Of a DNA stretch of 64,000 nucleotides, positions 17,521 to 31,008 are shown in pieces (positions within the stretch are counted from its first letter, which is position 1; the number at the start of each line of letters is the position of its first letter). A model generated the notes under the pieces. That model saw nothing but the letters and a program-made list of their open reading frames with translations. It searched no databases and had not been told where the DNA came from. Both the position numbers and the translations under genes were made by a program. Source of the stretch: Bacillus pumilus (GTDB lineage Bacteria; Bacillota; Bacilli; Bacillales; Bacillaceae); the NCBI RefSeq assembly GCF_024498355.1, contig NZ_CP101833.1:601001-665000 (forward strand), given 5' to 3'.

Positions 17521-18655
17521 GCAGACCATTTTTCCGAACGCAACCATCGGTATTATCGGCGGAGGACAGCTTGGCAGATACATGGCCGTCAGCGCAAAGC
17601 AAATGGGGTACCGGGCAGCTGCCTTAGACCCTGTCACTCAATCTCCTTGTGGACAGGTTGCTGATACTGAAATCACAGCCGCATATAGTGACCTTGAAGC
17701 GATTCGACAGCTAGCGGAAATCAGCGATGTGGTGACATATGAGTTTGAAAATATTGATTATGATGCACTTAATCAGCTGAAGGAAGAGGCGTATTTACCG
17801 CAAGGAAGCGAACTTCTTCTGTTAACTCAAAACCGTGAAACTGAGAAAAAAGGAATTGTAGACGCAGGCTGTGAAGTAGCGCCTTATCGCATTGTTCATG
17901 ATAAAAAGGAGCTAGAAAACGCAGCGGATGTGCTTGGATTGCCTGCCGTACTGAAAACATGCAGGGGCGGTTACGATGGAAAAGGACAGTACGTGATCAA
18001 AGAGAAAGAGCAGCTTCATGAAGCTGCTGCACTCCTCACTCACGGAACTTGTATTTTAGAAAGCTGGGTCTCATTTCAAATGGAGCTCTCAGTCATCGTC
18101 GCGCGGTCTGTTCATGGAGAAATTGCGGTATTCCCAGTCGCTGAGAACATTCATAAGCACAATATTTTATTCCAAAGCATTGTGCCTGCAAGGGTAGATG
18201 ACCGCATTGAGGAAAAGGCGAAAGAGCTGGCAACGACACTGGCTGAAAAGCTAGGGTTAGTCGGTACACTTGCTGTAGAACTGTTCCTGACAAACGAAGG
18301 AAAGCTGCTCGTCAATGAACTGGCACCTCGCCCGCATAATTCTGGTCACTATACACTCGATTTATGTGAGACGAGTCAGTTTGAACAGCACGTTCGCGCG
18401 ATATGTGGTTTGCCGCTTGGCGGTACAGCCCTTTTATCAGAGGGCATGATGGTGAACTTATTAGGCGATGAAGTGGACATTCCAAAAGAGCATCCTGAGC
18501 TTTTAAAGGAATCAAAGCTTTATCTATATGGTAAGCATGAAGTGAAAGCCGGCCGCAAAATGGGGCATATAACGTTTATGAAAAAGCTCGATGATGAATG
18601 GATGACAAACATCACAAAGATATGGACTGAAAGAGATGGAGGAAACGGGAAATGA
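17504..18655 (+). CDS. purK: N5-CAIR synthetase, PurK
   Basis: ATP-grasp enzyme that carboxylates AIR with bicarbonate and ATP to N5-CAIR, partner of PurE. The N-terminal [20 protein letters not shown], the ATP-grasp segment [15 protein letters not shown] and [14 protein letters not shown] are diagnostic. The start is uncertain: GTG 17504 overlaps purE by 17 bases, while TTG 17513 would give a product starting as in B. subtilis PurK (MAKQ compared with MSKQ). About 380 residues either way. The stop overlaps the purB start. Confidence 0.96.
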   Translation: MISLAKQTIFPNATIGIIGGGQLGRYMAVSAKQMGYRAAALDPVTQSPCGQVADTEITAAYSDLEAIRQLAEISDVVTYEFENIDYDALNQLKEEAYLPQGSELLLLTQNRETEKKGIVDAGCEVAPYRIVHDKKELENAADVLGLPAVLKTCRGGYDGKGQYVIKEKEQLHEAAALLTHGTCILESWVSFQMELSVIVARSVHGEIAVFPVAENIHKHNILFQSIVPARVDDRIEEKAKELATTLAEKLGLVGTLAVELFLTNEGKLLVNELAPRPHNSGHYTLDLCETSQFEQHVRAICGLPLGGTALLSEGMMVNLLGDEVDIPKEHPELLKESKLYLYGKHEVKAGRKMGHITFMKKLDDEWMTNITKIWTERDGGNGK

Positions 18656-19947
18656 TCGAACGTTACGCACGACCAGAAATGTCAGCAATCTGGACAGAGG
18701 AAAACAAATTTAATGCATGGCTTGAAGTAGAAATTCTTGCTTGTGAAGCTTGGGCAGAACTTGGCATCATTCCGAAAGAAGACGTCGTGACAATGCGCAA
18801 GAATGCAAGCTTTGATATTGGACGTATTTTAGAGATTGAACAAGACACGCGCCACGACGTGGTAGCCTTTACGCGTGCTGTATCTGAATCTCTAGGAGAA
18901 GAAAGAAAGTGGGTTCATTACGGGTTAACCTCTACAGACGTAGTGGATACGGCGCTTTCATATCTATTAAAACAGGCGAACGATATCTTGCTCAAGGACA
19001 TTGAGAGATTTGTTGACATACTAAAAGAAAAAGCAAAAGAGCACAAATATACCGTCATGATGGGCCGTACACATGGTGTACACGCTGAACCGACAACATT
19101 TGGTCTGAAGCTTGCTCTTTGGTACGAAGAAATGAAGCGTAACTTAGAACGTTTTAAACAAGCAAAAGCTGGCATCGAATTCGGCAAAATCTCTGGTGCT
19201 GTTGGCACATATGCGAACATCGACCCGTTTGTTGAGCAATATGTATGTGAGAAACTTGGCATCAAAGCTGCACCAATTTCTACCCAAACCTTGCAGCGTG
19301 ATCGCCATGCAGATTACATGGCAACTCTTGCTTTAGTCGCTACAAGCATTGAGAAATTTGCTGTTGAAATTCGTGGTCTTCAAAAGAGTGAAACACGCGA
19401 AGTAGAAGAGTTCTTCGCAAAGGGACAAAAAGGATCATCGGCTATGCCGCATAAACGGAACCCAATCGGCTCTGAAAACATGACGGGGATTGCCCGCGTC
19501 ATCCGTGGTTATATGCTGACAGCTTATGAAAATGTACCGCTTTGGCATGAGCGTGATATTTCTCATTCATCTGCTGAGCGCATCATTTTACCAGATGCAA
19601 CGATTGCACTGAACTATATGCTGAATCGTTTCTCAAACATCGTGAAAAACTTGACGGTCTTCCCTGAGAACATGAAACGTAACATGGACCGCACACTTGG
19701 CTTGATTTACTCACAGCGCGTTCTTCTTGCGTTAATCGATACAGGCATGGCACGTGAAGAAGCGTATGACACCGTTCAGCCAAAGGCAATGGAAGCTTGG
19801 GAAAAGCAAGTGCATTTCCGTTCATTAGTAGAAGCGGAAGAAAAAATCACATCACGCTTAACACCTGAACAAATTGCGGATTGCTTCGATTACAACTATC
19901 ACTTGAAAAATGTCGATATGATTTTCGAACGTCTAGGTCTTGCATAA
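18652..19947 (+). CDS. purB: Adenylosuccinate lyase
   Basis: 431 residues. Cleaves SAICAR to AICAR plus fumarate and adenylosuccinate to AMP plus fumarate. The fumarase/aspartase superfamily signature [11 protein letters not shown] and TSTDVVDTA are present, as is [15 protein letters not shown] with the catalytic His. Four-base overlap with purK. The stop is followed by a strong hairpin that separates it from purC. Confidence 0.98.
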   Translation: MIERYARPEMSAIWTEENKFNAWLEVEILACEAWAELGIIPKEDVVTMRKNASFDIGRILEIEQDTRHDVVAFTRAVSESLGEERKWVHYGLTSTDVVDTALSYLLKQANDILLKDIERFVDILKEKAKEHKYTVMMGRTHGVHAEPTTFGLKLALWYEEMKRNLERFKQAKAGIEFGKISGAVGTYANIDPFVEQYVCEKLGIKAAPISTQTLQRDRHADYMATLALVATSIEKFAVEIRGLQKSETREVEEFFAKGQKGSSAMPHKRNPIGSENMTGIARVIRGYMLTAYENVPLWHERDISHSSAERIILPDATIALNYMLNRFSNIVKNLTVFPENMKRNMDRTLGLIYSQRVLLALIDTGMAREEAYDTVQPKAMEAWEKQVHFRSLVEAEEKITSRLTPEQIADCFDYNYHLKNVDMIFERLGLA

Positions 19948-19952
19948 GAAAT

Positions 19953-19976
19953 GGGCCGCCTGCTCGGCAGGCGCCC
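19953..19976 (+). other. Intercistronic hairpin between purB and purC
   Basis: GGGC (19953-19956), a bulged C, GCCTGC (19958-19963), loop TCG, GCAGGC (19967-19972), GCCC (19973-19976): ten G-C rich pairs with no following U run. It is therefore not an intrinsic terminator; it may set an mRNA processing or stability boundary inside the operon. Confidence 0.65.
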
Positions 19977-20019
19977 AATCCTGAAAATTGCCAACATTCA
20001 AATTAGGAGGCCAACCTGA

Positions 20020-20742
20020 ATGACTGTGAAACAAGAACTTCTCTACGAAGGCAAAGCGAAAAAAATCTATCAGACCGATGACGAGCATATTTTATATGTC
20101 GAATATAAAGATTCAGCGACAGCATTTAACGGCGAAAAGAAAGCTGAAATTGAAGGCAAAGGCAGACTGAACAACGAAATTTCAAGCTTAATCTTTCAAA
20201 TGCTGCATGAGAAAGGGATCAACAATCACTTTGTAAAACGCCTCTCTGAAACAGAACAGCTCATTCAAAAGGTGCAGATTGTACCACTTGAAGTGGTTGT
20301 ACGAAACGTTGTGGCAGGCAGTATGTCAAAGCGCCTCGGAATTCCAGAGGGAACGCAACTGGACACACCTTTGATCGAGTTTTACTACAAGGATGATGCA
20401 CTCGGTGATCCGCTCATTACAGAAGATCATATTCGCATTTTACATGCAGCGACACCTGAGCAGGTGGAGGAAATGAAACAGATCACAAGACAAGTGAATG
20501 AAGAGTTAAAGCAAATCTTCTCAGATTGCCATGTGAATTTAATTGATTTCAAGCTTGAATTCGGAATAGATCACGAGAATCGTATTTTGCTAGCTGATGA
20601 GATTTCACCTGATACGTGCAGGCTTTGGGACAAAGACACAAACGAAAAGCTTGATAAAGACGTGTTCAGACGAAACCTGGGCGGCTTAACGAATGCATAC
20701 GAAGAAATTTTCAAAAGACTTGGAGGCCATAAACATGTATAA
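20020..20742 (+). CDS. purC: SAICAR synthetase
   Basis: 240 residues. Ligates CAIR and aspartate with ATP to SAICAR. Recognised by [15 protein letters not shown] at the N terminus, [15 protein letters not shown] and [20 protein letters not shown] precedes the ATG. The 73-base gap before it holds a strong hairpin. purS begins inside its last codons. Confidence 0.98.
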   Translation: MTVKQELLYEGKAKKIYQTDDEHILYVEYKDSATAFNGEKKAEIEGKGRLNNEISSLIFQMLHEKGINNHFVKRLSETEQLIQKVQIVPLEVVVRNVVAGSMSKRLGIPEGTQLDTPLIEFYYKDDALGDPLITEDHIRILHAATPEQVEEMKQITRQVNEELKQIFSDCHVNLIDFKLEFGIDHENRILLADEISPDTCRLWDKDTNEKLDKDVFRRNLGGLTNAYEEIFKRLGGHKHV

Positions 20743-20989
20743 AGTGAAAATTTTTGTCAGCTTAAAAGAGAGCGTTCTTGATCCACAAGGAAGTGCCGTG
20801 CAGCACGCTTTGCACAGCATGTCTTATCAGGAAGTAAAGGATGTCCGTATCGGGAAATACATGGAGCTTGTCATTGAAAAATCAGATCGTGATTTAGACA
20901 CAGTCGTAAAAGAAATGTGTGAAAAATTACTTGCCAACACGGTGATTGAAGATTACCGCTATGAGGTGGAGGAGGTTGTCGCACAGTGA
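20735..20989 (+). CDS. purS: FGAM synthase subunit PurS
   Basis: 84 residues from ATG 20735 with GGAGG upstream. PurS is the small bridging subunit of the PurLQS complex; it channels ammonia from PurQ to PurL. The [20 protein letters not shown] start and [12 protein letters not shown] are typical. It overlaps purC by eight and purQ by four bases. Confidence 0.96.
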   Translation: MYKVKIFVSLKESVLDPQGSAVQHALHSMSYQEVKDVRIGKYMELVIEKSDRDLDTVVKEMCEKLLANTVIEDYRYEVEEVVAQ

Positions 20990-21669
20990 AGTTTGCAGTG
21001 ATCGTCTTGCCTGGCTCTAACTGTGATATCGATATGTACCATGCGATTCAAGATGAGTTAGGTGAACAAGTTGAATATGTATGGCACGACGAAACGAGTC
21101 TTGACCGATTTGACGGTGTACTCGTACCAGGCGGTTTCTCTTATGGGGATTACTTAAGATGTGGTGCGATTGCTCGCTTCTCTAACATCATGCCGGCTGT
21201 GAAAAAAGCAGCTGAGGAAGGAAAACCTGTTCTGGGTGTTTGTAACGGGTTCCAAATTCTTCAGGAGCTTGGCATTCTTCCAGGTGCGATGAGACGAAAT
21301 AAAGACCTGAAATTTATCTGTCGTCCAGTTGAACTCATTGTAGAGAACAACGAAACGCAATTTACAAGCGGCTATCAAAAAGGCAAATCCATTACGATTC
21401 CTGTAGCACACGGTGAAGGCAACTTCTACTGTGACGAAGACACTTTAGCGAAGCTCACTGAACGAGGCCAAATCGCTTTCACTTACGGAGACGATATTAA
21501 CGGCAGTGTCAATCGAATTGCAGGTGTAACGAATGAAGAGGGCAATGTACTCGGCATGATGCCGCACCCTGAGCGCGCAGTTGATTCATTACTAGGCAGC
21601 GCAGACGGACTTAAATTGTTTCAATCTATCGTGAAAAATTGGAGGGACACTCATGTCACTACTGCTTGA
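20986..21669 (+). CDS. purQ: FGAM synthase glutaminase subunit PurQ
   Basis: 227 residues from GTG 20986. Class I glutaminase feeding ammonia to PurL. The nucleophile elbow is [13 protein letters not shown], the oxyanion-side motif is [13 protein letters not shown], and the His-Glu pair is in [13 protein letters not shown] overlaps the purS stop (GTGA). Confidence 0.97.
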   Translation: MKFAVIVLPGSNCDIDMYHAIQDELGEQVEYVWHDETSLDRFDGVLVPGGFSYGDYLRCGAIARFSNIMPAVKKAAEEGKPVLGVCNGFQILQELGILPGAMRRNKDLKFICRPVELIVENNETQFTSGYQKGKSITIPVAHGEGNFYCDEDTLAKLTERGQIAFTYGDDINGSVNRIAGVTNEEGNVLGMMPHPERAVDSLLGSADGLKLFQSIVKNWRDTHVTTA

Positions 21670-23884
21670 ACCAAGTCACAAGCAAATTAAAGAAGAGAAA
21701 TTGTATCAGCAAATGGGATTGAGTGATGAAGAATTCGCTTTAATCGAATCCATTATTGGCAGGCTGCCAAACTACACAGAAACGGGTATTTTTTCTGTGA
21801 TGTGGTCAGAGCATTGCAGTTATAAAAACTCGAAGCCTGTTTTAAGCAAATTCCCGACAAAAGGAGAGCATGTTCTTCAAGGCCCTGGGGAAGGCGCTGG
21901 AATCGTTGATATTGGAGACAACCAAGCGGTTGTGTTTAAAATCGAATCACATAACCATCCATCTGCGATTGAACCGTATCAAGGAGCGGCAACAGGTGTC
22001 GGCGGGATTATCCGTGATGTATTCTCTATGGGTGCGCGTCCAATTGCTGTATTAAACTCTCTTCGTTTTGGTGAACTGACTTCACCGCGCGTGAAGTACT
22101 TGTTTGAAGAAGTAGTGGCAGGGATCGCAGGCTATGGAAACTGTATCGGTATTCCAACAGTCGGCGGAGAGGTTCATTTTGATCAAAGCTATGAAGGCAA
22201 CCCGCTCGTTAACGCCATGTGCGTTGGGTTAATCAATCATGAGGACATCAAAAAAGGCCAGGCCAAAGGTGTTGGCAATACGGTCATGTACGTTGGTGCC
22301 AAAACGGGACGTGACGGGATTCACGGTGCAACATTTGCCTCTGAAGAATTTTCTGATGGATCAGAAGAAAAACGTTCAGCTGTTCAAGTGGGCGATCCGT
22401 TCATGGAAAAGCTATTGCTTGAAGCGTGCCTTGAAGTCATCAAAAACGATGCGCTCGTTGGTATTCAAGATATGGGAGCGGCTGGCTTAACAAGCTCAAG
22501 TGCGGAAATGGCCAGTAAAGCAGGTTCTGGTATCGAGATGAACCTAGACCTCATTCCGCAGCGTGAAACAGGCATGACGGCATACGAAATGATGCTGTCT
22601 GAATCTCAAGAGAGAATGCTTTTGGTCATTGAAAAAGGCCGCGAACAAGAAATCATTGATATCTTCGAAAAATACGATCTTGAAGCTGTATCAGTCGGTC
22701 ATGTGACAGATGATAAAATGCTTCGTTTACTCCATCAAGGTGAAGTGGTTTGTGAGCTTCCTGTTGATGCACTTGCAGAGGAAGCACCGGTTTATCACAA
22801 GCCGTCAAGTGAGCCTGCTTACTATCGTGAGTTCTTAGAAACAAAAGTCGAAGCACCTGACATCACAGATGCAGCAGATACGTTAAAGCAGCTCCTTCAG
22901 CAGCCAACGATTGCAAGTAAAGAATGGGTTTACGATCAATACGACTACATGGTACGAACAAATACAGTCGTTGCACCGGGCTCTGATGCGGGCGTTTTAA
23001 GAATCCGTGGAACGAAAAAAGCCCTAGCGATGACAACAGATTGTAACGCACGCTATCTCTACCTTGATCCAGAGGTCGGCGGGAAAATCGCAGTCGCAGA
23101 AGCAGCACGTAACATTGTCTGCTCAGGCGCTCGTCCTCTTGCAGTAACAGATAACCTGAACTTCGGTAACCCGGAGAAACCAGAAATTTTTTGGCAAATT
23201 GAAAAGTCTGCTGACGGAATTAGCGAAGCATGCCGTACGCTAAGCACACCGGTGATCGGTGGTAACGTCTCTTTATATAACGAATCAAATGGAACAGCGA
23301 TTTACCCAACACCTGTCATTGGGATGGTTGGTTTGGTTGAAGATACAGCTCATATTACGACTCAATCGTTCCAGCAGGCAGGCGACGTGATTTTCGTCAT
23401 TGGTGAGACGAAGGAAGAATTTGCAGGCAGTGAGCTTCAAAAGATGACAGAAGGCCGTATCTACGGAAAAGCACCTGAAATTGATTTGGATGTCGAGCTC
23501 ACGCGTCAGGAAGCCCTTCTAGCGGCGATTCAAAACGGACTTGTTCAATCGGCGCATGATGTATCTGAAGGCGGACTTGGTGTGGCACTTGCTGAGAGTA
23601 CGTTTGGAACAGACGGCCTTGGTGCTGATATCCAAATCGATTTAAACAGCGAAGCCTCATTATTCAGTGAGACGCAGTCACGTTTTGTTGTGACAGTTAA
23701 GCCAGAGCACCGCGAAGCGTTTGCTGCGGCTGTGAAGGATGCAAAAGAAGTCGGAACGGTCACAAATGATGGTGTATTTACCGTCAAAAATCAAGAAGGA
23801 CAACAATGGATTCATGCAGCAGTCAACGAGCTTGAATGCGCATGGAAAGGAGCGATCCCATGCTTGCTGAAATCAGAGGCTTAA
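21653..23884 (+). CDS. purL: FGAM synthase large subunit PurL
   Basis: 743 residues, the small-type PurL of Gram-positives that needs PurQ and PurS. Converts FGAR, ammonia and ATP to FGAM. Motifs: [15 protein letters not shown] near residue 45, [35 protein letters not shown] and [11 protein letters not shown]. It overlaps purQ by 17 bases, and purF starts inside its 3' end. Confidence 0.98.
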   Translation: MSLLLEPSHKQIKEEKLYQQMGLSDEEFALIESIIGRLPNYTETGIFSVMWSEHCSYKNSKPVLSKFPTKGEHVLQGPGEGAGIVDIGDNQAVVFKIESHNHPSAIEPYQGAATGVGGIIRDVFSMGARPIAVLNSLRFGELTSPRVKYLFEEVVAGIAGYGNCIGIPTVGGEVHFDQSYEGNPLVNAMCVGLINHEDIKKGQAKGVGNTVMYVGAKTGRDGIHGATFASEEFSDGSEEKRSAVQVGDPFMEKLLLEACLEVIKNDALVGIQDMGAAGLTSSSAEMASKAGSGIEMNLDLIPQRETGMTAYEMMLSESQERMLLVIEKGREQEIIDIFEKYDLEAVSVGHVTDDKMLRLLHQGEVVCELPVDALAEEAPVYHKPSSEPAYYREFLETKVEAPDITDAADTLKQLLQQPTIASKEWVYDQYDYMVRTNTVVAPGSDAGVLRIRGTKKALAMTTDCNARYLYLDPEVGGKIAVAEAARNIVCSGARPLAVTDNLNFGNPEKPEIFWQIEKSADGISEACRTLSTPVIGGNVSLYNESNGTAIYPTPVIGMVGLVEDTAHITTQSFQQAGDVIFVIGETKEEFAGSELQKMTEGRIYGKAPEIDLDVELTRQEALLAAIQNGLVQSAHDVSEGGLGVALAESTFGTDGLGADIQIDLNSEASLFSETQSRFVVTVKPEHREAFAAAVKDAKEVGTVTNDGVFTVKNQEGQQWIHAAVNELECAWKGAIPCLLKSEA

Positions 23885-25290
23885 ACGAAGAGTGTGGTGT
23901 CTTTGGGGTTTGGGGACACGAAGAAGCCCCTCAAATCACATATTACGGATTGCATAGCCTTCAGCACCGAGGACAGGAAGGTGCGGGAATCATTGCAACA
24001 GATGGTGAAAACCTGACGTCACACAAAGGCCTTGGACTGATTACGGAAGTCTTTCAAAACGGTGAGCTAAAGGATTTAAAGGGAAGAGGAGCGATCGGAC
24101 ACGTTCGGTATGCGACAGCAGGCGGAGGCGGCTTTGAAAATGTGCAGCCCCTCTTCTTTCGCTCGCAAAATAACGGCAGTCTTGCCCTTGCTCATAACGG
24201 GAACTTAGTGAATGCAACGCAATTAAAGCAGCAGCTTGAGAATCAAGGGAGTATTTTCCAGACATCCTCTGATACAGAGGTGCTGGCTCACTTAATTAAG
24301 CGCAGCGGGTATGTTGAATTGAAGGAACAGATCAAAAACGCCCTGTCTATGCTTAAAGGAGCCTATGCTTTCTTAATTATGACGGAAACAGAAATGATTG
24401 TGGCGCTTGATCCGAACGGCTTACGTCCACTTTCACTTGGTATGCTTGGGGACGCTTATGTTGTCGCTTCTGAAACATGTGCATTTGATGTCGTTGGCGC
24501 AACATATTTACGAGATGTGGAGCCTGGCGAAATGCTGATCATTAATGATGAAGGATTAAAATCTGAGCGCTTCTCTATGAACATTAACCGCAGCATGTGC
24601 AGCATGGAATATATTTATTTCTCAAGACCTGACAGCAACATCAATGGCATCAACGTGCATAGTGCGAGAAAGAATCTTGGCAAGAAGCTTGCAGAAGAAG
24701 CCCATGTGGAAGCAGATGTTGTCACAGGGGTACCAGATTCTAGTATTTCTGCAGCGATTGGATATGCCGAAGCAACAGGCATTCCGTATGAGCTTGGTTT
24801 AATTAAAAACCGATATGTCGGCCGGACATTTATTCAGCCGTCTCAAGCATTGCGTGAGCAGGGCGTGCGTATGAAGCTGTCTGCTGTGCGCGGGGTGGTC
24901 GAAGGAAAGCGTGTTGTCATGGTGGATGATTCGATCGTACGTGGAACAACGAGCCGCCGAATTGTTACGATGCTAAGAGAAGCGGGTGCAACGGAAGTGC
25001 ATGTCCGCATTAGTTCACCGCCAATCGCTCATCCGTGTTTTTATGGAATTGATACGTCCACACACGAAGAGCTGATTGCTTCTTCTCATTCAGTTGAAGA
25101 AATTAGACAGGAAATCGGTGCAGACTCCATTGCATTTTTATCTGTAGACGGTTTAATGGACGGGATTGGCAGAACGTATGATGATCCGCAGCGTGGTCAG
25201 TGTTTAGCATGTTTTACTGGAAAATATCCGACTGAAATTTATGAAGATACTGTCCTTCCGCATGTGAAGGAAACAGTCCTGACGAAATAA
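23860..25290 (+). CDS. purF: Amidophosphoribosyltransferase
   Basis: 476 residues from ATG 23860 (AAAGGAG seven bases upstream); an ATG at 23836 would add eight residues and lacks a good site. Catalyses the first committed step, PRPP plus glutamine to phosphoribosylamine. An 11-residue propeptide ([11 protein letters not shown]) precedes the catalytic Cys of the Ntn glutaminase, as in B. subtilis. The PRPP loop [14 protein letters not shown] is present, and the C-terminal [10 protein letters not shown] supplies iron-sulfur cluster ligands. Confidence 0.98.
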   Translation: MLAEIRGLNEECGVFGVWGHEEAPQITYYGLHSLQHRGQEGAGIIATDGENLTSHKGLGLITEVFQNGELKDLKGRGAIGHVRYATAGGGGFENVQPLFFRSQNNGSLALAHNGNLVNATQLKQQLENQGSIFQTSSDTEVLAHLIKRSGYVELKEQIKNALSMLKGAYAFLIMTETEMIVALDPNGLRPLSLGMLGDAYVVASETCAFDVVGATYLRDVEPGEMLIINDEGLKSERFSMNINRSMCSMEYIYFSRPDSNINGINVHSARKNLGKKLAEEAHVEADVVTGVPDSSISAAIGYAEATGIPYELGLIKNRYVGRTFIQPSQALREQGVRMKLSAVRGVVEGKRVVMVDDSIVRGTTSRRIVTMLREAGATEVHVRISSPPIAHPCFYGIDTSTHEELIASSHSVEEIRQEIGADSIAFLSVDGLMDGIGRTYDDPQRGQCLACFTGKYPTEIYEDTVLPHVKETVLTK

Positions 25291-25300
25291 TCGAATAATG

Positions 25301-25336
25301 GAGCAGCAGTCAAGATGATTTGATATGCTGCTCTTT
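25301..25336 (+). other. Terminator-like hairpin between purF and purM
   Basis: GAGCAGCA (25301-25308) pairs with TGCTGCTC (25326-25333), with inner TCAA/TTGA, followed only by TTTC. Too weak a U tract for efficient termination; it could reduce downstream expression or stabilise the upstream mRNA. Confidence 0.55.
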
Positions 25337-25385
25337 CATTCTGCCGAAAATACATGGAAGAAAGCAGATAAAAGGAGTGAATGGG

Positions 25386-26426
25386 ATGTCAGAAGCATAT
25401 AAAAACGCCGGTGTCGACATCGAAGCAGGATACGAAGCCGTCAAACGAATGAAAACACACGTAGAACGCACAAAACGAGCAGGCGTCATGGGTGCTCTAG
25501 GCGGATTTGGCGGTATGTTTGATCTATCTGAGCTGCCATACAAAAAGCCCGTTCTTGTCTCAGGAACAGATGGTGTCGGAACGAAATTAAAGCTTGCCTT
25601 TTTAATGGATAAACACGATACGATCGGCGTAGATGCCGTGGCGATGTGTGTCAACGATGTGCTTGCACAAGGGGCAGAGCCGCTCTTTTTCTTAGATTAT
25701 TTAGCTGTCGGAAAAGCAGATCCATTGAAAATTGAATCCATTGTCAAAGGGGTGGCTGACGGCTGCGAGCAGTCTGGTTCGGCGCTTGTCGGCGGAGAGA
25801 CAGCAGAAATGCCAGGTCTTTACACAGAAGATGAATATGATATTGCTGGTTTTTCAGTAGGCGTCGTTGAAAAGGATGAAATCGTGACAGGAAACGGTAT
25901 GAAAGAGGGGCATTTGCTCATTGGACTCAGCTCAAGCGGAATTCATAGCAATGGCTACTCTCTCGTTCGCAAAGTATTGCTGGAAGACGCTGGTCTTGAC
26001 CTTCATCAAACGTATGCACCTTTTACAAGACCGCTTGGAGAAGAGCTGCTTGAACCGACGAAAATTTATGTAAAGCCTGTTCTCAAACAAGTGAAAGCCG
26101 GTAAAATTGACGGGATGGCACATGTGACGGGCGGCGGCTTTATTGAGAATTTACCACGTATGCTGCCTGAGGGACTTGGCGTTGAGATTGATAACGGTTC
26201 ATGGCCAGTACCGCCTATTTTCTCCTTTATTCAAGAAAAGGGTCAGTTAAAGTCAGAAGAGATGTTCAACGTGTTTAATATGGGCATTGGCTTTGTCTTA
26301 GCGGTAAAAGAGAATGATTTAGTTGATGTGATCAGCGGGCTTGAACAAGACGGAGAAAAAGCATTTCTCATTGGGCGTGTTCAAAAAGGAGAAGGTGTCA
26401 CATTCGGCGGTGGAAGCCTCTCATGA
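25386..26426 (+). CDS. purM: AIR synthetase (PurM)
   Basis: 346 residues from ATG 25386, after AAAGGAGTG; the longer frame from 25320 would include the intercistronic hairpin. Cyclises FGAM to AIR with ATP. Motifs: [30 protein letters not shown] and [16 protein letters not shown]. The length equals the B. subtilis enzyme. Overlaps purN by four bases. Confidence 0.98.
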   Translation: MSEAYKNAGVDIEAGYEAVKRMKTHVERTKRAGVMGALGGFGGMFDLSELPYKKPVLVSGTDGVGTKLKLAFLMDKHDTIGVDAVAMCVNDVLAQGAEPLFFLDYLAVGKADPLKIESIVKGVADGCEQSGSALVGGETAEMPGLYTEDEYDIAGFSVGVVEKDEIVTGNGMKEGHLLIGLSSSGIHSNGYSLVRKVLLEDAGLDLHQTYAPFTRPLGEELLEPTKIYVKPVLKQVKAGKIDGMAHVTGGGFIENLPRMLPEGLGVEIDNGSWPVPPIFSFIQEKGQLKSEEMFNVFNMGIGFVLAVKENDLVDVISGLEQDGEKAFLIGRVQKGEGVTFGGGSLS

Positions 26427-26992
26427 AGAAATTTGCGATCTTCGCCTCTGGAAGCGGGACGAATTTTCAAGCCATTATGGATACGTTAAAAGAAGAAGAG
26501 TGGCAGGCAGAGGCCGCCATTGTGATTTGTGATAAACCGGGTGCGAAGGTGCTGGAGCGTGCTGAGAAAGAGGGCATCCCCTCCTTTGCTTTTACGCCGA
26601 AGGCTTTTCCAAGCAAAGCCGCTTTTGAACAAACCATTATTGAACAGCTTACGCTTCATGAAGTGGAATGGATTTTCCTCGCTGGGTATATGAGACTGAT
26701 CGGTCCGACATTACTTGAAGCATACAGAGGGAAAATCGTGAATATCCATCCATCTTTACTGCCAGCATTCCCAGGGCTTGATGCCATTGGACAAGCCTAT
26801 CAAGCAGGAGTCAAAGTGGCAGGCATCACCGTCCATTATGTTGACGAAGGCATGGATACGGGCCCGATTATTGACCAAGCAGCGATCCATATAGAACAAG
26901 GCGAAGACCTTGAATCAATTGAAAAAAGAATGCATGAACTAGAACACACACTATATCCAAAAGTGATCAAATCACTTTTAGAATTATCTTAA
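26423..26992 (+). CDS. purN: GAR transformylase, PurN
   Basis: 189 residues. Formyl-THF-dependent formylation of GAR to FGAR. Contains [16 protein letters not shown], the catalytic [12 protein letters not shown], and [13 protein letters not shown] with the conserved Asp. The start codon overlaps the purM stop. Confidence 0.97.
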   Translation: MKKFAIFASGSGTNFQAIMDTLKEEEWQAEAAIVICDKPGAKVLERAEKEGIPSFAFTPKAFPSKAAFEQTIIEQLTLHEVEWIFLAGYMRLIGPTLLEAYRGKIVNIHPSLLPAFPGLDAIGQAYQAGVKVAGITVHYVDEGMDTGPIIDQAAIHIEQGEDLESIEKRMHELEHTLYPKVIKSLLELS

Positions 26993-27007
26993 TGAGGTGA
27001 CAAAGGC

Positions 27008-28546
27008 ATGACGATCAAACGCGCATTAATCAGTGTTTCCGATAAAACGAATCTTGTACCTTTTGTGAAAGCATTAACAGAACTGGGTGTTGAAGTCATT
27101 TCAACTGGAGGTACACATAAGCTTCTTCAAGAGAACGGCATTGATGTCATTGGGATTTCTGAAGTGACTGGATTCCCAGAAATCATGGACGGACGACTCA
27201 AAACACTTCATCCAAACATACATGGTGGACTATTGGCGGTGAGAGAAAACGATGAGCACATGGCACAGATTGAAAAGCACGGCATTCAGCCGATTGATCT
27301 TGTGGTCGTGAATCTCTATCCATTCAAAGAGACAATCTCAAAAGACGATGTGACGTATGAAGAAGCGATTGAAAACATTGATATTGGCGGGCCGGGCATG
27401 CTTCGTGCTGCATCTAAAAACCATCAGGACGTGACGGTCATTGTAGACCCTCGTGATTATGATGCAGTCGTTCAGCAAATCAAAGAAGGCGGCGTGTCGC
27501 TAGAGAAAAAACGTGAGCTTGCGGCAAAGGTATTCCGTCATACAGCTGCTTACGATGCCCTCATTGCGGATTATTTAACGAACTATGTTGGCGAAACGGA
27601 GCCAGAACAGTTCACTGTCACGTTTGAGAAAAAACAATCCCTTCGTTATGGAGAAAACCCGCACCAAGCGGCTACTTTCTATGAAAATGCTCTTCCAAGC
27701 AAAGGCTCTTTGGCAACAGCGACACAGTTACATGGAAAAGAACTTTCCTACAACAATATTAAAGATGCAGATGCAGCTCTTCAAATCGTACGTGAATTTA
27801 CGGAGCCAGCGGCTGTTGCTGTGAAGCACATGAACCCATGTGGTGTCGGTACAGGAGAAACCATTGCAGAAGCCTTTGACCGTGCATTCAAAGCAGATGA
27901 AACATCTATTTTTGGCGGCATTGTGGCGCTTAACCGTGAAGTAGACAAACAAACGGCAGAAGTGCTTCATACGATTTTCTTAGAAATTGTCATCGCACCA
28001 TCATTTAGCAAAGAAGCACTTGAGGTGTTAACAGCGAAAAAGAACCTTCGTCTATTAACACTCGATGTCGAAGCTGATCTCGAGAAGAAAGAAAAGCAGC
28101 TAACTAGTGTCCATGGCGGACTGCTCGTTCAGGATATCGACACCTACGGTTTAGAGGAAGCAACGATCTCCATTCCGACAAAAAGAGAACCAACTGAAGA
28201 CGAATGGAAAGATTTAAAGCTTGCATGGAAAGTGGTCAAGCATGTGAAATCAAATGCGATTGTCCTTGCGAAGGATCAAATGACAGCAGGTATCGGTGCT
28301 GGTCAAATGAACCGTGTCGGCTCAGCTAACATTGCGATTGAACAAGCAGGTGAAAAGGCGAAAGGAAGCGCGCTAGGCTCTGATGCTTTCTTCCCAATGG
28401 GCGATACAGTGGAAGCTGCTGCAAAGGCAGGCGTGACAGCGATCATTCAACCGGGCGGATCGATTCGTGATGAAGAATCGATTCAAAAGGCAGATGAATA
28501 CGGCATCGCCATGGTCTTCACTGGCGTTAGACATTTCAAACATTAA
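27008..28546 (+). CDS. purH: Bifunctional AICAR transformylase/IMP cyclohydrolase
   Basis: 512 residues. The N-terminal IMP cyclohydrolase (MGS-like, [13 protein letters not shown]) occupies about residues 1-195. The C-terminal AICAR transformylase contains [23 protein letters not shown] with the catalytic Lys-His, and [13 protein letters not shown]. These are the last two steps to IMP. GAGGTGA precedes the ATG. Confidence 0.98.
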   Translation: MTIKRALISVSDKTNLVPFVKALTELGVEVISTGGTHKLLQENGIDVIGISEVTGFPEIMDGRLKTLHPNIHGGLLAVRENDEHMAQIEKHGIQPIDLVVVNLYPFKETISKDDVTYEEAIENIDIGGPGMLRAASKNHQDVTVIVDPRDYDAVVQQIKEGGVSLEKKRELAAKVFRHTAAYDALIADYLTNYVGETEPEQFTVTFEKKQSLRYGENPHQAATFYENALPSKGSLATATQLHGKELSYNNIKDADAALQIVREFTEPAAVAVKHMNPCGVGTGETIAEAFDRAFKADETSIFGGIVALNREVDKQTAEVLHTIFLEIVIAPSFSKEALEVLTAKKNLRLLTLDVEADLEKKEKQLTSVHGGLLVQDIDTYGLEEATISIPTKREPTEDEWKDLKLAWKVVKHVKSNAIVLAKDQMTAGIGAGQMNRVGSANIAIEQAGEKAKGSALGSDAFFPMGDTVEAAAKAGVTAIIQPGGSIRDEESIQKADEYGIAMVFTGVRHFKH

Positions 28547-29833
<1,287 letters not shown>

Positions 29834-29837
29834 TCAA

Positions 29838-29875
29838 AACACCTTTCTATCTGACGAGATGGAAAGGTGTTTTTT
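29838..29875 (+). terminator. Intrinsic terminator of the pur operon
   Basis: AACACCTTTC (29838-29847) pairs perfectly with GAAAGGTGTT (29862-29871), with inner ATCT/AGAT, followed by a T run. Confidence 0.9.
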
Positions 29876-29952
29876 CTTCTTTTGATGATTAGAAGGGATA
29901 AAGCCCGAATATGGAGAAGTGTTATTGGATAACCCATTTACGAGGAGGCAAC

Positions 29953-30147
29953 ATGGAAATCAAAGCATTTATCATCTTTGCAAACGTCATGCTTATTTTA
30001 TATCTCATAACTATAAATAACATCATGTTGACTGCCATTAAGCAGAGTAAATTGAAAAAAAGCTTTGCCATTAGTTATATGATCCTATCAATTTTTTCTT
30101 GCATTGCTATTTCTTCATTTTTAATTTGGAAGTTTTTCATTAGTTAA
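29953..30147 (+). CDS. Small two-helix membrane protein
   Basis: 64 residues from ATG 29953, preceded by AGGAGG. Two hydrophobic helices (AFIIFANVMLILYLITI and MILSIFSCIAISSFLIWKFF) are separated by a short basic loop (KQSKLKKS). No family recognised. It lies 15 bases before the ablB-like gene and may be co-transcribed with it. The upstream ATG at 29911 lies before the ribosome site and is rejected. Confidence 0.6.
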   Translation: MEIKAFIIFANVMLILYLITINNIMLTAIKQSKLKKSFAISYMILSIFSCIAISSFLIWKFFIS

Positions 30148-30162
30148 GAGAGGAATGAGTGT

Positions 30163-31008
30163 ATGGTGCAATTGAAGAAACTTGCAAACGAGCGTTTTTC
30201 TGCTTTGATCTGTATGGATCGATTTAACGAGCGAATTCGTTTGGATGATTATAGCGGCAGGGTGCAGGATGTGATTCAGTCCGTGCTTCAGGAAGCGGCG
30301 GACTGCAAGGCGTCTAAAGTCATTGTAAAAGTAAGGCGTGAGCATATGCCTCTTTTTTTAGAAAAAGGCTTTCGGCTTGAAGGGGTGTTTTCTCATTATT
30401 TTCTTGGAAGTGATGCATACGGCATGTCGCTCTTTCTGACCGAAGATCGAATGAACAGCCCGTTTTGGCTGAAGGAAGATGAAATCGTTGCGTCTATTCA
30501 AGAAAAGCCGATTAAAAAAGACCAAGGCACATGGCAGGATGAGTATGTGATGAGGAAAGCCGGTCCAGAGGATGTGCACAAGCTGGCAAAGCTCTATGAT
30601 ACCGTCTTTGAAACGTATCCCACGCCAATGAACGAGCCAGATTACATCCAAAAGGTGATGGAGGAAGGGACAGTCTTTTATGCCGTCGAACATGACGGTC
30701 ATATTGTGAGTGCGGCATCCGCCGAAATCAATGCACCGTATGGACATGCGGAATTAACAGATTGTGCAACCCTTCCAACATACAGAAAACTAGGATTCAT
30801 GCATCATTTGATTCTAGCACTCGAAAAAGAGCTTCAATCGATGCATATCTATGTCTTTTATTCTCTTGCACGTGCACTGTCCTATGGGATGAATCAAGTG
30901 TTTTATCAGCTTGGGTATACGTATACCGGGCGTTTCCAAAACAACTGCTATATTTTTGACAAAATTGAAGATATGAATCTATGGGTGAAAACGCCGAATG
31001 AATCATGA
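30163..31008 (+). CDS. ablB: Beta-lysine N6-acetyltransferase (AblB/YodP)
   Basis: 281-residue GNAT-fold protein. The C-terminal half carries the AblB pattern: AELTDCATLPTYRKLG, YSLARALSYGMNQVFYQLGY and FQNNCYIFDKIEDMNLWVK. AblB acetylates beta-lysine made by lysine 2,3-aminomutase; in methanogens and some bacteria the product is an osmolyte. In B. subtilis yodP lies in the kamA-yodPQRST operon. No kamA is present here, and the remaining yod genes sit beyond a PucR gene. Its stop overlaps the convergent PucR stop by a few bases. Confidence 0.85.
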   Translation: MVQLKKLANERFSALICMDRFNERIRLDDYSGRVQDVIQSVLQEAADCKASKVIVKVRREHMPLFLEKGFRLEGVFSHYFLGSDAYGMSLFLTEDRMNSPFWLKEDEIVASIQEKPIKKDQGTWQDEYVMRKAGPEDVHKLAKLYDTVFETYPTPMNEPDYIQKVMEEGTVFYAVEHDGHIVSAASAEINAPYGHAELTDCATLPTYRKLGFMHHLILALEKELQSMHIYVFYSLARALSYGMNQVFYQLGYTYTGRFQNNCYIFDKIEDMNLWVKTPNES

